Assembly (NCBI GenBank): GCA_027625915.1
Contig: JANTQA010000023.1
Location: 1,426,001 to 1,490,000 of the forward strand
Length of the DNA stretch: 64,000 nt
Direction of reading: 5' to 3'
From: Anaeramoeba flamelloides
Lineage: Eukaryota; Metamonada; Anaeramoebidae
The notes below the pieces were generated by a model. The model was not told the DNA's origin. It saw nothing but the letters and a program-made list of their open reading frames with translations, and made no database searches. This document shows, one piece after another, positions 11,593 through 25,000 of this stretch; position 1 is the stretch's first letter, and every line of letters begins with the position of its first letter. The position numbers and the translations under genes were made by a program.

Positions 11593-13002
11593 ATTAGCTT
11601 TATTAAAACCATTTATTTGAGAATATCTTAGATTTTTTTTTTTATTTGAATTATTAATATAGATTAGTTTTATTTATTTGAAAATCTTTAAAAAATAGAT
11701 AAATAATTGTAAAAACTATTGATACATTTAATCTTTGTGTTGTTAATAATCCACTCGAAAAATTAATATTGGTTAATAATTTTTGATTGTAAATAATCAA
11801 ATTAAAACACATTTCTTTTGATTATAAGTTGAATTTTCCAGAGTTTTAAAAAAGTATTTTTGGATAAGTTTTTCATTTAATTGTTAGGCTTTTTTTTTCG
11901 TAAATTTTTTGATACAATAAAAAGAAACAATTGATTTGAATTGTTCTTTGAATCTAAAAAAATATATTTTTTTAAATTTTTAAAAGAATTATTGTAATTG
12001 TTTTTGAAAATAAGTCGAATTTTATACTGTGTTATTACAAAACTTAGTGGTGTTATTTTTTAAAGTGTACTTTGGTACACTTTATTTTCAACCAATAAAA
12101 TTTCCTTCTTCTTTCAAGGAAAATAATTTGTTTTAAAATAATTAAGAAAAAAAGTTGAACTTTCAACTTTTTGAAAATAGGGAAAATGTATCAAAACTTT
12201 AAGAACAATAATTTATTTCTGAAAATAGCCTTAAAAGTAAGTTTGATCTTATAGTAATCATAATATTTACTTTGTTTTTCAATTTCAAGATGTGGTAAAT
12301 TTTTTTTGAATTTACTATTAAATTTACTTGAAGATTTTTTTTAGTTTACTAGTCCCTTAAATAAGCGTGTTTGTTGATAATATTTTGCAATAGAATTTTA
12401 TGTAATGTCCTGTTTATTGAATGTACTTCATTTTGGGGGTTAATTTAGACAAACACGACCAAAATAGCACAATCCATATAAATACCTTTAAGACCTTTTA
12501 AAACTTTCAGGCTAGCAGTCTGCAAGATTTCAGTCTCTGATATTCTTTTATATTTTTTCAAATTTCAAATACTTGATACAAACTTTTGTAAGCCAAAAAA
12601 AGTGCAAAAATAATAATTAACAAAAGATAGCATTTTGAATTTAATTGAAATTTTTGAAAGTTATCTAGAAGGAAAATATTTGTAAACTTTCAAGAACCTG
12701 AAACTCTTTTTATGAAAACCAAAAATTGGAAAGTTGTTTAAATTACTTGTTTTTAAAAGTTTAACTTGTAAAAACTTTTAAATTGAAAGTTGTTGCATTG
12801 TGATCTTCCTTCCATATTTCAAAATTTGTCAATAATTTCAAAAAAACAAAGTCTTGAGAAATAACTAAAGGGACCACTATTTTATTACTATTCTTGTAGT
12901 GCAAAAAATGAATAAATATCATTTTTCTCTCATTTTTCTTTCTTTTCAAGTTTTGCTGTGAAAAAAGCGAGGCAACCCTAACATTATTTATCCTTTTTTT
13001 GA
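11593..13002. other. Upstream region of the Sel1-BTB gene
   Basis: 1.4 kb without a recognisable gene or repeat partner. The last 120 bp before the start at 13003 are T-rich and may be promoter and leader; no specific element is supported. Confidence 0.35.
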
Positions 13003-16000
13003 ATGGACTTTAAAGATCTAAAACAAAAAGCAGATCAAGGAGATCCACTCTCAATCGGTTACTATGGTACATTTCTTTATGAGGGTATTGAAGTTGAGCA
13101 AAATTATACAACAGCCTTTGAATATTTCTCAAAAGGTGCCAAACTAAATGATCCAATGTCAATCTACCATCTTGGCGAATTTTATAATCTTGGTCTAGTT
13201 GTGGAACAAAACCATAACAAGGCCTTTCATTATTTTTCTTTATCATCTGAACTGAACTGTGCGAAAGCTTTAAACAGAATGGGCGAGTATTATTTTTATG
13301 GAATTGCCACAAAAAAAAATGTAATTAAAGCATGTAATTATTGGCTCCAATCGGAAGAGCTCGGTAAATATTTTTTGTTTTTATCTTTTAGATTACTTTT
13401 TGAATTTTTTTTTTTTTTTCAAACAAAAAGAAAAAAAATACATCTTTTTTGAAGAGCAAAATGGCTAAAATCAATTACAAAGAGATTTTTCAGGAATACA
13501 TTTGACTGATCCTAAAAAGGGGCATTTTTGAAACTAACTTGCTAATTTTTTTTGTTTATTTTTTTATTTGATCCTAACAATTGAAACAAACTCATTGTCA
13601 CAGTATAGTTCTTCAAAAAGAATCCTAGTCTATGAAACCTTTTAATCGTGGGTAGCACATAAGTTCATGAAATAAAAATTTTAACTTTTAAATAAAAGTG
13701 TTATTCATATTTGGTGCGATGTGGGGATTAAAATACAAATACCTGAAACCAATAAAAATGATTTAAAAGAAATGCTAATGTAAGGACAGTCAAAGTATCG
13801 CAAATTTTTGGTTTTTTGAGGATTTTTAAATGAAAAACATTTATTGATCCAAAATTTTAATGAAATTCTCAATCAAAACAACGCAAATTTAAAAATCAAT
13901 TTTTTTTTTTGACAATCATGTTCAAAAAGTGATGTCTTAATATTTTATGTTTTTTTACTAAATTTACCATTTTCCCAAAAACTACACAACTTTTCCGATG
14001 CGCCCGACGTGAGAGGTATTTTTCAACTAACTTGGGGTTTCTAATAGCAAAAAATTACATTTAATAATAGAATAAAAATATTCTTGAAAAAGAAACAAAA
14101 ATTCAAAAATAGAAAATAATTTTCAGAAATCAATAAACAAAAACAACCCCAAACACCATTATTCCTTTGATAATTAAATTGTATTTATTGCTATTGAATA
14201 CCTTTTTTTTTTCATACAAGAAACCAATACCCGTCGGAGCGCATCGGAAAAGTGTTATAGTTTTTGGAAAATGACAAATTTAGTAAAAAAACTTAAAATA
14301 TTAAGGCATCGCTTTTTGCACATGTGTATTGCTGCTGGGTCTATCAAAATTATTTTCTAGTATTTTGATACACTTGAAATAAACTATATGGCGATTGAAA
14401 ATGATTTGGATATACCCTAAAGGAAAATTTTAATTTTCGAACCTTTTCAGGGTAAATTTCGAATTTGTTTCAGAAAATATGGTTTTTCTCAAAGAAAAAA
14501 ATTTTCAAATGACAAAATTTCGAAAAAAAACAACCTAAAATTTAAATTTTAACAAGATTTAAAGACTCGCCATTCTTTTACAGCCCTAGTCTCAGTATAA
14601 AAGCAAAAAATGTCCATTTGTTTATCAATTTTTTTTGATGAATTTTTTTTATTTATCATTTTCACAAAAAACAAACCTGAACCTAAAAAATTTAAAAAAG
14701 AAATTCAAAAAACGACGCAAATCAATTTAAAGCCACAATAAAACAACGGAAGGGTGTTTAAAGGGTGTCCCTTTTCAAAGAAAAAGAGTTCAATTAAAAG
14801 TTTACATTTATTTTTTTTTTTCGACAAAAATAGTATTTGTCACAATTCATCAACAAAAGCTTTTAAATTCTTGGTATGTATTGAATACAGAGTAAATCCC
14901 AATTCAAAATTTTAGGAAAAACAAATCTTTTTTAAAAAATTATATGGAAAATACTAAATTAGAAAAACTAACTAATGGAAATGTTAACAATTATTTATTA
15001 TGTAAAATACCAAGAAATCCAAAAAATAAAAAATTATCAATACAAATAAAATATTGGTATGTTAAAAAATTTTGGAGAGAGAAAAACAAAAAATAAATGG
15101 GTATTTGAAATATCCCCTAAAATAGCCTAAAGTCGAAAATATCCGAAAATTTTGTAACTACCTAAAAATATTTTTTGCAGAACTTTAAAGAAACTAGGTG
15201 TGTTTTCAGAGAGAAATGCTTATGGTACAATGACAATTTTACTTTAAGACAAAATATCTTTTTTTGAATTTTTTACCTTAAACCCTCAGAAGAGTTTATG
15301 GCACCTTTTAAGCACATTTGAGTCTGTTATTACTTGCTAGGGTTAAGTACCGGGTATGTCAGGGTATTGGTATGGGTCATTTTTGGGATTGTTATGGTGG
15401 AGGTAGAGTAGGGTTAGATTAAACCAATTTCTCTTATGGAATGGAAAGTTAAATATCCGTTTGACTTGGGTTGCCTTGTGTAAGGTATGGGTATGTATTG
15501 TACGATTAGGTATTACTCGGTTATTATTGGTTTGTATTTAAGATTACAAAGTTATTTCTTCTAAAAATTATGAGTAATGATACACAATTAGAAATCTTCT
15601 TTTCAAAGAAATTTTCTCTCATTTGTTGATACCATTTACAATGATCATAAATGATAAAGAGATCTAAGGTACCAATTCCTTTCACACAAAATCGGTTGAA
15701 TTCTATTCATCAAAATTGCAATCATTTGAAAATTTATATTTTTTTAATAAAAAAAATATATTTTTAGAAATAAAATTCCAATTTAACCATTAAACTGGGT
15801 TTATTGGTACTCGATTTTCTTAAATTTTTCCGAAAAGTGTTTTTTAGTGGTTCAAAAATTTTCGGATATTTTCGATTTTAGGCTATTTTTGGGAATAATT
15901 GATAGATTCAAAATAAATAATTATCAATCAAAATAAATTAAAAGATCCCAAAAGAAAAAAAAAAAAAAGAAGGAAAATTAAAAAAATAATTTTAACCAAA

Positions 16001-19000
16001 ATTTTGGAGTTAGCATAACAAAAAAAATTGTATTGGTAACTTTGTTGAAAATTTCACAAAAAAATTATTGATCAGTCAAAAGTTAGATACCATCAACTAA
16101 TTTTATTTGAGTTCTATTATTTAAAACAAGAACTAAACTTTAATCGAATAGCAATCATTTGAAAACATTTTTCAGATTAGACTTAAACTATTACGCAACC
16201 GAAAAACAAAATGAAAACAAAAAATTAAAAAAACAAACAAATGATTAAATTATTTTCAAAAATTAATATTATTTCTAAATTTCAGGAAAAGTATATTATT
16301 GTGATTCTGTTAACTGTTTTAACTATTTCAAAAATTTTGAATTTTAGTTTCTATAACCAATTAGCAATCTCTTTTTTCAATTTCAAAAAAAGAAGAAATT
16401 TTATTTTTAAAAAAGACACAAAATGCTTGAAAATCCTCAAATTTTTTATTCTAAATTTGTAAAATCAAAATTAAAAAATAGGAAAAAAAAATTTTAAAAA
16501 AGCAAAATTCCATTAAAAAACATTTTCAATTTACCATACAAATTTGTTAATTTCAAATACTGTTTTATCCAAATTCAAAAAAAAAAAAAAAATAACAAAC
16601 TCTTTTATCAAAAATAATTATTATTTTATCTTGGAGTTTTCTAGTATTAATACTCAAAGAATCTTTTGTTTAAAAATCCTTTTAAATAAAACTCAATGAA
16701 GATTTTGAAAAATCTTTATTCGAAAAAAATACTCCCTTTTCATTTTTCTTACATATTTTCAGGAATATTTAATAATTTCACTTCAAAAAATGCTATAAAT
16801 AACTAGTTGTGAAAAGGTAATTTCTGAATTAATTTATTGAATTGTAATTAAAATTCTCATATTTTTATATAATTATCCCTAATAAACTCTGTTTCAGTCA
16901 AAGGTGACCAACATTTTTTCCAAATATCAATTATTTTATATAATTGATCTTTGAAGAACAAATAAGAAATAATCAGAATAATACACACTCAAGAATTGTT
17001 GATACATGTCTGAAAGAAAACTAATTAATCAATAGATTTTCTTAAAAATTGAAAAACTAAAATTCTTAGGGGACTATTGACAAAAACAACGATGTTCGTT
17101 TTGATCTTCTACTGGTATTTGAATAATAAATAGGAAACAATTTTCACTTCATTTTTCATACTTTTCTTTTAGAAATCAAGTCCCCAAACGAAGTATGTGT
17201 GATTTTTGGTCTCTATTTGAAAAAGGAAATGAAAACGAAGTGAAAAATTTTCACATTTATTAAACAAATATCAAGATCAAAGATCGAATAGAATTGCAAT
17301 AGAAATCAATATGATTTCTCAACAATCATTTCCATGGTTTCAATAACCTTAGAATAAAACATTTTTACCAAGTGACTATTGATCTTGCAATAAAAAAATT
17401 TTTTTGCAAATGAATTACGTTTTAAAAAAAAAATCGAAAAAAAAAACAAAAATCTGAAAAAATGATTTCAATTTTGACAATTTCCAAAATAAATTTTTTC
17501 TTCTAATATCTATGCAAACGCTTTAAATGCATGTATTTCACCCATTACAACTGAGCCCCTTTGACAGAAAAATAGTTTAGTTATTTACATAAAAAGATAA
17601 AAAGTTATTACCTGTACTTCCTTTCTCTACAATTAGTTATATTTTCAATATATTTCAAATATCTGAAAATAATTTATAAAAATAATCTATTTGTTAAATA
17701 TTATTGTTTTTAAAAAAACATCTCGAATTTTTAAACAATTAAAAGTAAAAATAAGAATTATTTTAAATACATCTATTTATCAACTTTTGAAGTCTACATA
17801 ATTGATAATTAAATCTTTTTTATTTTTTTTGCAAATCGCAGATTATTTTTTGAAATTTTTTTGTTTTTTTTCCAAGACAAGAATCATTTTTAATTAAAGA
17901 GATCTACTTTTTTCACTTTTACTAATAGAATTTTTTTAGAGACATTTGAACCGTGGGTTACTAATTTAATTCACCTTCAATAACGACATGATTTAATTTA
18001 AGACTACTCTATGGTAAGAACTAATACCTTAATGGAAGATCTTGTAGAAAATATTTGAAAAAATATAATAGATTTAACTTTTTTTCACAGTTCAGATATT
18101 GAATTTAATAAATTTTACAGTTTTTTTTTTTTTTAATTCTTGAAGGGAGGAAATTAATTTCCTCTTACAGCTGTTAGGTTTTCTTGAGTTTTTAGAAATA
18201 AACCTTCTTTAGAGTTTCTTGAAGTTGTCTGTTGATTTGTGAAGTGTTCTAGGTTTTTTTTACTTTTCGAAATAAACAGAAAATTTTAATAAATTTTCGG
18301 TTTATTTCAAAAAGTAAAAAAAACCTAACGAAAATCCATTTATTTTCCAAATAAAACAGAAAACCACAAAAAAAGCTAGGCTCTTGATGGCTCTCTCCAT
18401 TAGGTTTTCCCGAATTTAAAAGGATTTTGTAAAATCTTTGATTTTTCTCTATTTTTTTGAATACTGGAAAACCACCGTTAGGTTTTCTTGAGTTTTCTGT
18501 TTATTTGTGAAGTGTTCTAGGTTTTTTTGAGGTTTTCTATTTTATTTCGAAAATCTATTGATTTTCGTTAGGTTTTTTTTACTTTAGAAATAAACCGAAA
18601 ATTTATTAAAATTTTCTGTTTATTTCGAAAAGTAAAAAAAAACCTAGAACACTTCACAAATAAATAGAAAACTTCAAAAAAACCTAACGAAAATCGATAG
18701 ATTTAACAAATAAAACATAAGAATTAAAAAAAACCTAGGCACTATACGGTACTCTACGGTACTCTACGGAACTTGACTGCACTTCCCTAATTTCTAAATT
18801 TTTGTTTTTTTGAAATTTCAATAAAGAGTCATAAATATCAAATTTTCCAGTTTTTAAATTGGTTAAAGTTAAAGACACCGGTTAGTTACACACCCAAAAA
18901 AAGTTTATTATTTTATTATTCTTTAAGAGAAGGAGTTGTTAACCCCTTTTGTTTGGTGGAATTATTAAATAAAAATTTAAGGATTTTATTAAAGATTCAA

Positions 19001-22000
19001 AAATATATTTATTATTCTCTAGGACTCATAAAGATGATGAGCCCATTGTTTATTAATAATATTAATAATGTTAAATTTTTTAAATCTTTAGATATACTAA
19101 TTTTTTTTTAATTCAGATATTCCAGTTTTGTGATTATTTCCATAGGACGGACAGATCATAGAAAATACAAACTGTTTATTCACACAAACAAAAAATCATT
19201 TCATCTATACGAATCAAAAAAAAAAAAAAATTATTAATCTTTAATATATGAAAATATTTCTTGAAATTATTTATTTAACAAACAATTTTAAAAATATGTT
19301 ATTCCACATTTAAGCTATTTCCAAGAATGTGGGGCAAATTTATTTTAAAATATATTTATGTAATCCATTCTTCAAAAAAGGATTTAAATATATAAAATCA
19401 TTAACCACCATTTATAGATTCTTGATAATAATTCAATTTGTTTCTTAGTATTGTATTGCAGAAATAAAATATATTAAAATTTATGATCTCGATTTTATCG
19501 TATATTTTTTTATGGTGAAAATTGGTGTTTATTATTTTCTTTTTGATCGAAAAAAATCATTTTCATAACTTTTTTAATTCCAACAAAATTTACAATATAA
19601 TTAAAAACACATAACTGAGTTTTATTGTTTAAAAAATCATTTGTTCCCTTTCCATATTTCTGGTTTTTTATTGAAATTGGTCGTACATTACTTTAACCAA
19701 AAAAAGTGCTATTTTTTTTTTCATTTTTTGGGAATATTTCAACTAACATGTTTTGAATTAAATACATAAGTGGTTGATTCAATCGGTATTAATATTAAAC
19801 TTAATTTTGGTATAGTTGATTAATGATTACCATCACTAAAAAAGATTATTTTTTATGAAATGTAAAAAAAATGCCCCATTTTTTGGAAATACCTTATAAA
19901 AGAAGTTAATTTTTCAAAAATGAAAAAGAAACCCAAAAAAAAAAAAAAATACAAACTCCCTGAAATTGAAAATTTAAAAAAAAATACATGTTATTAATAT
20001 TAACGATTTATTATTAAATAGGGAACACTGCAAGTGAAAATAACCTAAAATATTGCTTTAGGGATGATCCAAAAAAATATAAAGAAGATATCGATTTGTT
20101 AATTGAAGAAGCAGAAAAAAATAATATTATTGCCATAAACACATTAGGTTTTTTATATGAGTTTGGAAATGGAGTGGAAGAAAATGGAAAAAAAGCATTT
20201 CAATATTATACAAAGTCCGGGGAATTAAATAATCCGATTGGAATTCGAAAAGTAGGAGTAAGCTATTATCGTGGTATTGGATGTATCAAGAATTATGATC
20301 GATGCTTTGAGTATAATATGAAGTCAGCAAAACTTGGCAATTCCTGTGCATATAACAACCTTGGTATTTTTTATAAATGTGGACAAGGTTGTGATGTTGA
20401 TTTAAAGGAATCTGCTAAATGGTTTAGACTGTCAGTTAAATCTGGTAATGCAAATGGCTGCAATTCTTTTGCATATTCATTTGGCCGAGCCGAAGGCGTT
20501 GAAACAGATGAAAGGTATTCTGTAATTCTATTTCAAACAGGGCATTTAATCGGTAAATATTTTTTATTTAACTTTTTATAATTCTTATATTAGATTACTT
20601 TTTATTTTTATTTTTATTTTTATTGTTTTTTTAGAATTCTTATTTTTGAACCTTTTTACAAATTACCCCTTATTTTGGTTAATTGACACAATTCTAAAAA
20701 AAAAAAACAAAAAAATTTATTTCGAATTGAAAAAAAAAATAAATTTGGAAATCCAAAATATTAAAATAAATTAATCACAAATACTTATTAAAAGTGATTT
20801 CTTATGAGACCAAAATGAATTTTGCTCATATTTTTTCTGATGTTTAAACACGATATGATTGAAAAGAAGAAAAAAAAAAGGATTAATGACATGAAAAAAA
20901 TTTTAAATATAATAGTTTTTGAATTAATTATGAACCCAAAATATTTATATTTAAAACCACCTTCCTTATCCTAACAACAATAACCGATTCAAGCAGTTTT
21001 TATCATATATAATACACCATCGCATTTTTTTCAAATAAGATAAAGTGAAAAAAAATAGAAATGTATGAGAAAGTCCGAACACACATAATAAATTTTCTTT
21101 TTTATCACTCTTTTGTCTCATTCGTTAGTTTGTGTATTGAATTTCCATCATTTAGAATAAATTGAATTTTTTTATCAGAATTTTATCCCATAAATTAGTA
21201 TATGTGTTTAATTCTTATACTATCTATATAATGAATTGAATATTGTTTAAAATTTATTTCATCACAATTTTTACATAATAATAGTGATTTTTTTTTTGAT
21301 TAATAACTTGAAAACTTTGATTTTTAATCCAATGGAAAATTGATTCTTTCTATTTGTTTCCCTTTTATATTTTAAAAATACTATCCATTTTTTAATAAGT
21401 TTTGGCCGTAAATTGTTTTGTAGAACAAAGGTGCATTTTTTTTTTCTTTCATTTTTTGAAAATATTTTTAAAGAATATTTTGAATTAAATACATAAGACG
21501 TTGATTCAATCAGTATTAATAACCCTCTTAATTTTATTCTATCAATTTACAAATATAATTACTTTAAAAGAAAAAAACATTATTTTTTATTATTGAAGAA
21601 AGGTTATTCAACGAAATTACCTCCTATGTACAGTTAGTTTTTTTTTTTAATTTGAGAAATAAAACGAAAATTTATTTAATTTTTTTTTAATTTCAAAAAT
21701 TAAAAAAAACTGCCATCAGATTTTTTGAGTTTTCTATTTCTTCGGAAAATCGATATATTTTCGTTAGTTTTTTTTGAGTTTTCTATTTATTTATGAAGTG
21801 TTCTAGGTTTTTTTTACTTTTCGAAATAAACAGAAAATTTTAATAAATTTTCGGGTCATTTCAAAAAGTAAAAAAAACCTAACGAAAATCAATAGATTTT
21901 CGAAATAAAATAGAAAAAATCAAAAAAACCTAGAACACTTAACAGAATAAATTACAAAAATGAAAAAAACCACAGTTAGCTTTTCCAGAATTCAAAAGAA

Positions 22001-25000
22001 GTTAGAAAAAACTGAGATTTTACTATATTCTTTTAAATTTTGAAAAACCGAGTCACTTGATGGAACTCCATGGCACTTTTCTGTTAGGTTTTTTTTAATT
22101 TTTGTTTTGATTTGATAATCTATAGATTTTTGAAACAAAAAGAAAAAAAAAACTTCCATTATCTTTTTCAGAATTTAAAATAATTGAGTAAAATCTAAGA
22201 TTGTTCTAACTTCTTAAATTCTGGAAAACATATCCACTCCAAGGCAAACCGACGGAGCCTGACAGCATTGCCCTAATTTCTAAATTTTTGTTGTGAAATT
22301 TCAATAAAGAATCATAATTTTCTTTATCATTAACCAATGATAAGACAAATAATGAATCTTTATTTTGAATAATATCAGGGATATTATTCTTTATTTGTTT
22401 ATTACTTTTGTTTATTTGAATTCATTCTTTAATCCAAAATTTTCGATTTTTTCATAGGATTGACAGTAAAAAACTTTTTGTTTTATTATTATTGAAAAAA
22501 GTATAAATTTGACTCTAAATATCCTTTTACTTAAATTTCAAAAAGGAAATTTCAGCGTAAAATCCGAGGTTTCACGATTGTTCAAGGAAAAATCATACCC
22601 AAATTTTATTTATGGTTAAAAAGCAAAAAATAAAAAAATGAAAAAAAAAAGAAGAAAAAAAAAAAAAAAATTTAAAAAAAAATTGAAAAAAAAAAGAAAT
22701 CAAAATAAAAAGGGTTTATAAGAAGCAATTGATAAAAAATCAAGAAAAAAAAAAACAATTCTATCTTTAATTAAGAACATCCAAAATCACAGAACGATAC
22801 TTTTAGTTGATTTAATTTGATAACTGGTCATGGATGTTAATTTGGGAATCGTTGTTTAGTTGTTGTAATATCTTTTTTTTTTTTTGGCCTGGTTTGATTT
22901 AAACGTTTCGTCATTTTTTGACTTTGCTTTTTCATTTTTATTTTTCAAGTTACCCAGACTTTCGTGTTCCAGTATCTCAGTATTAGCAAGTAACCACTTG
23001 ATTTTTTTTATTTTTGTAAATCTTCTTCCCAATAAAAAGAAAATTCAGTCAGGGAAAAAAATGGAAAAAAAGAAAAAGTTTTTCGTTTTGTAACCCAAGT
23101 GTTTTCAGGTGTTGTTGGTTGTTTCCTTTTATAATAATTATGTCGAAAATTTCTAAATCACCTTCATAATACCACCTCATTTGCGTAATACAGTACTTGG
23201 CTGAAGTTGATCTCAGTACAAGACATGTTAACATACTCACCAGAAGTTAATCCTAGTACAAGGAAGCATATATAAGAAGTTAAAATGTAACCACTATTTC
23301 TCTTCTTCAATACTTTTATCAACCAAATTAGAACCACATGTTTGATTATTTTTCTTCTTCTCTACTTTTTAATTAAAACAAAAAAAAAAGAATTCTTTTT
23401 TAGAGAAAAAGTGGTTTTTTTTTTATTTAAAAACAATTATTAAAAAATCGTTCAGATATTCACTGCTACATCTGAGCATTGGAGAGTAATTTTAATAAAT
23501 TTGATTATAAACTAAATTCCAAAAATTTGGACACAATTTAAACAACTGAAACAATAACAATACTACACTTTGCATTCAATTTTGAAATAATTTTGATTTT
23601 ACAAACTATTTTTTCATTTTTTGTCTTTTTTGTTTTGTTTTCATTTCCTTTTTTGCAGTTATGTAATCTGTTTCCTTAGATCTGAAAATTTTTTTCAATG
23701 GTTGATAGAAGATAAGTGTTGAGCTTAGTTAAAAAAGAAAAATTACAAACAATTAGTTGATGGTATCTAATCAATTTGTTCGATCAACAATTGTTGGTGA
23801 AATTTCAACAAATTTACCAATACCTTTTTTTTTTTTAGAAAATTAAATTAAGATTCAAATACTTCTGATGACTGTATCTATTCTAGATACTCTTTGAATC
23901 AGAAGTCTCAAATTTAGTCACGAAAGAAGTTATGAATTTAGTCACTTCAAAATTCTCTTTTTAAGAGATTAGATGAGGTTTTATCTAACCGTTAACAAGG
24001 GATACAATACATTTTTTTTTTTTCAACTGTTTCATCATTTTGATTACACCCGATTGTTATTTTTTCGTTTTATATTTTTTTATTTTATTGGGATAAATAT
24101 GATTACTTATAAAAGCATTAATAATTAGGTTAACTCAAATGTGGTCTAATATTATGTTTGGAAAAATATAATAAATTATTTTCTTTTTATAGACTCTTTA
24201 TCGTATTTTAGAAAACAAAATTGAGGATAAAATTCTTCTAATGACTGTGTCTATTTTAGACGCTCTATGAATTAGTAGACACAAATTTACTCACTTCAAA
24301 ATTCTCTCTTTCCCAGATAAAGTGTCCAACACTTAGTTCTTAACAATAAATCCAAAAAATACAATAAATTGAGAGATTTTTTTTGTCTATTTTTGATTTT
24401 AGGCATTTCTGTGTCCAAATTTTTGGAATGGGGTTTATAAATTTGTGTTATCGTTACCGCAATTCTTTCTATTATTGATAAAACAAATTCTTGTTCTTGT
24501 ACTTTATGATATTTTTTCTATTCTTTATATCTTCATATTATTATTAATTCTCTTTGGTTCTGATCAAGAAATAAACTCATTAAAAAAAATAATTTTTTTT
24601 TATAAATTATTAAATAGGGAATTCATTTTGCACAATTAATTTAGGGTATGGCTATCAACATTCTCATTACTATAAAGAAGATTGTTCAAAATCGTTAAAA
24701 TATTATAAATTAACAACATTAAAAGATCTCAAAACTGATCTTGGGTTTTATAATGTAGCTATTTGTTTGGAAAACGGGACTGGTACTAAAAAAAATCTTG
24801 CTTCTGCATATGATTATTTTAAAATTGCAGAAAGCATGGGATATCAAAAGGCGAACCAATCTCTTGAAGACAATTCAAAATTGCAATATATAATATTTAA
24901 GCAATCAAAGTTGGGAAATGAAATACAAGAGGTTCTTTATGAGGGTAAACTTAAATTAGATAATATTAATGTACACAAGGAGAATGTATTACATACACTT

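Noticed and set aside
22884-23240. Plus-strand 69-codon and minus-strand 63-codon open frames
   Set aside because: Both overlap the better-supported minus-strand reading and have poly-Lys or poly-Phe tails from homopolymers.
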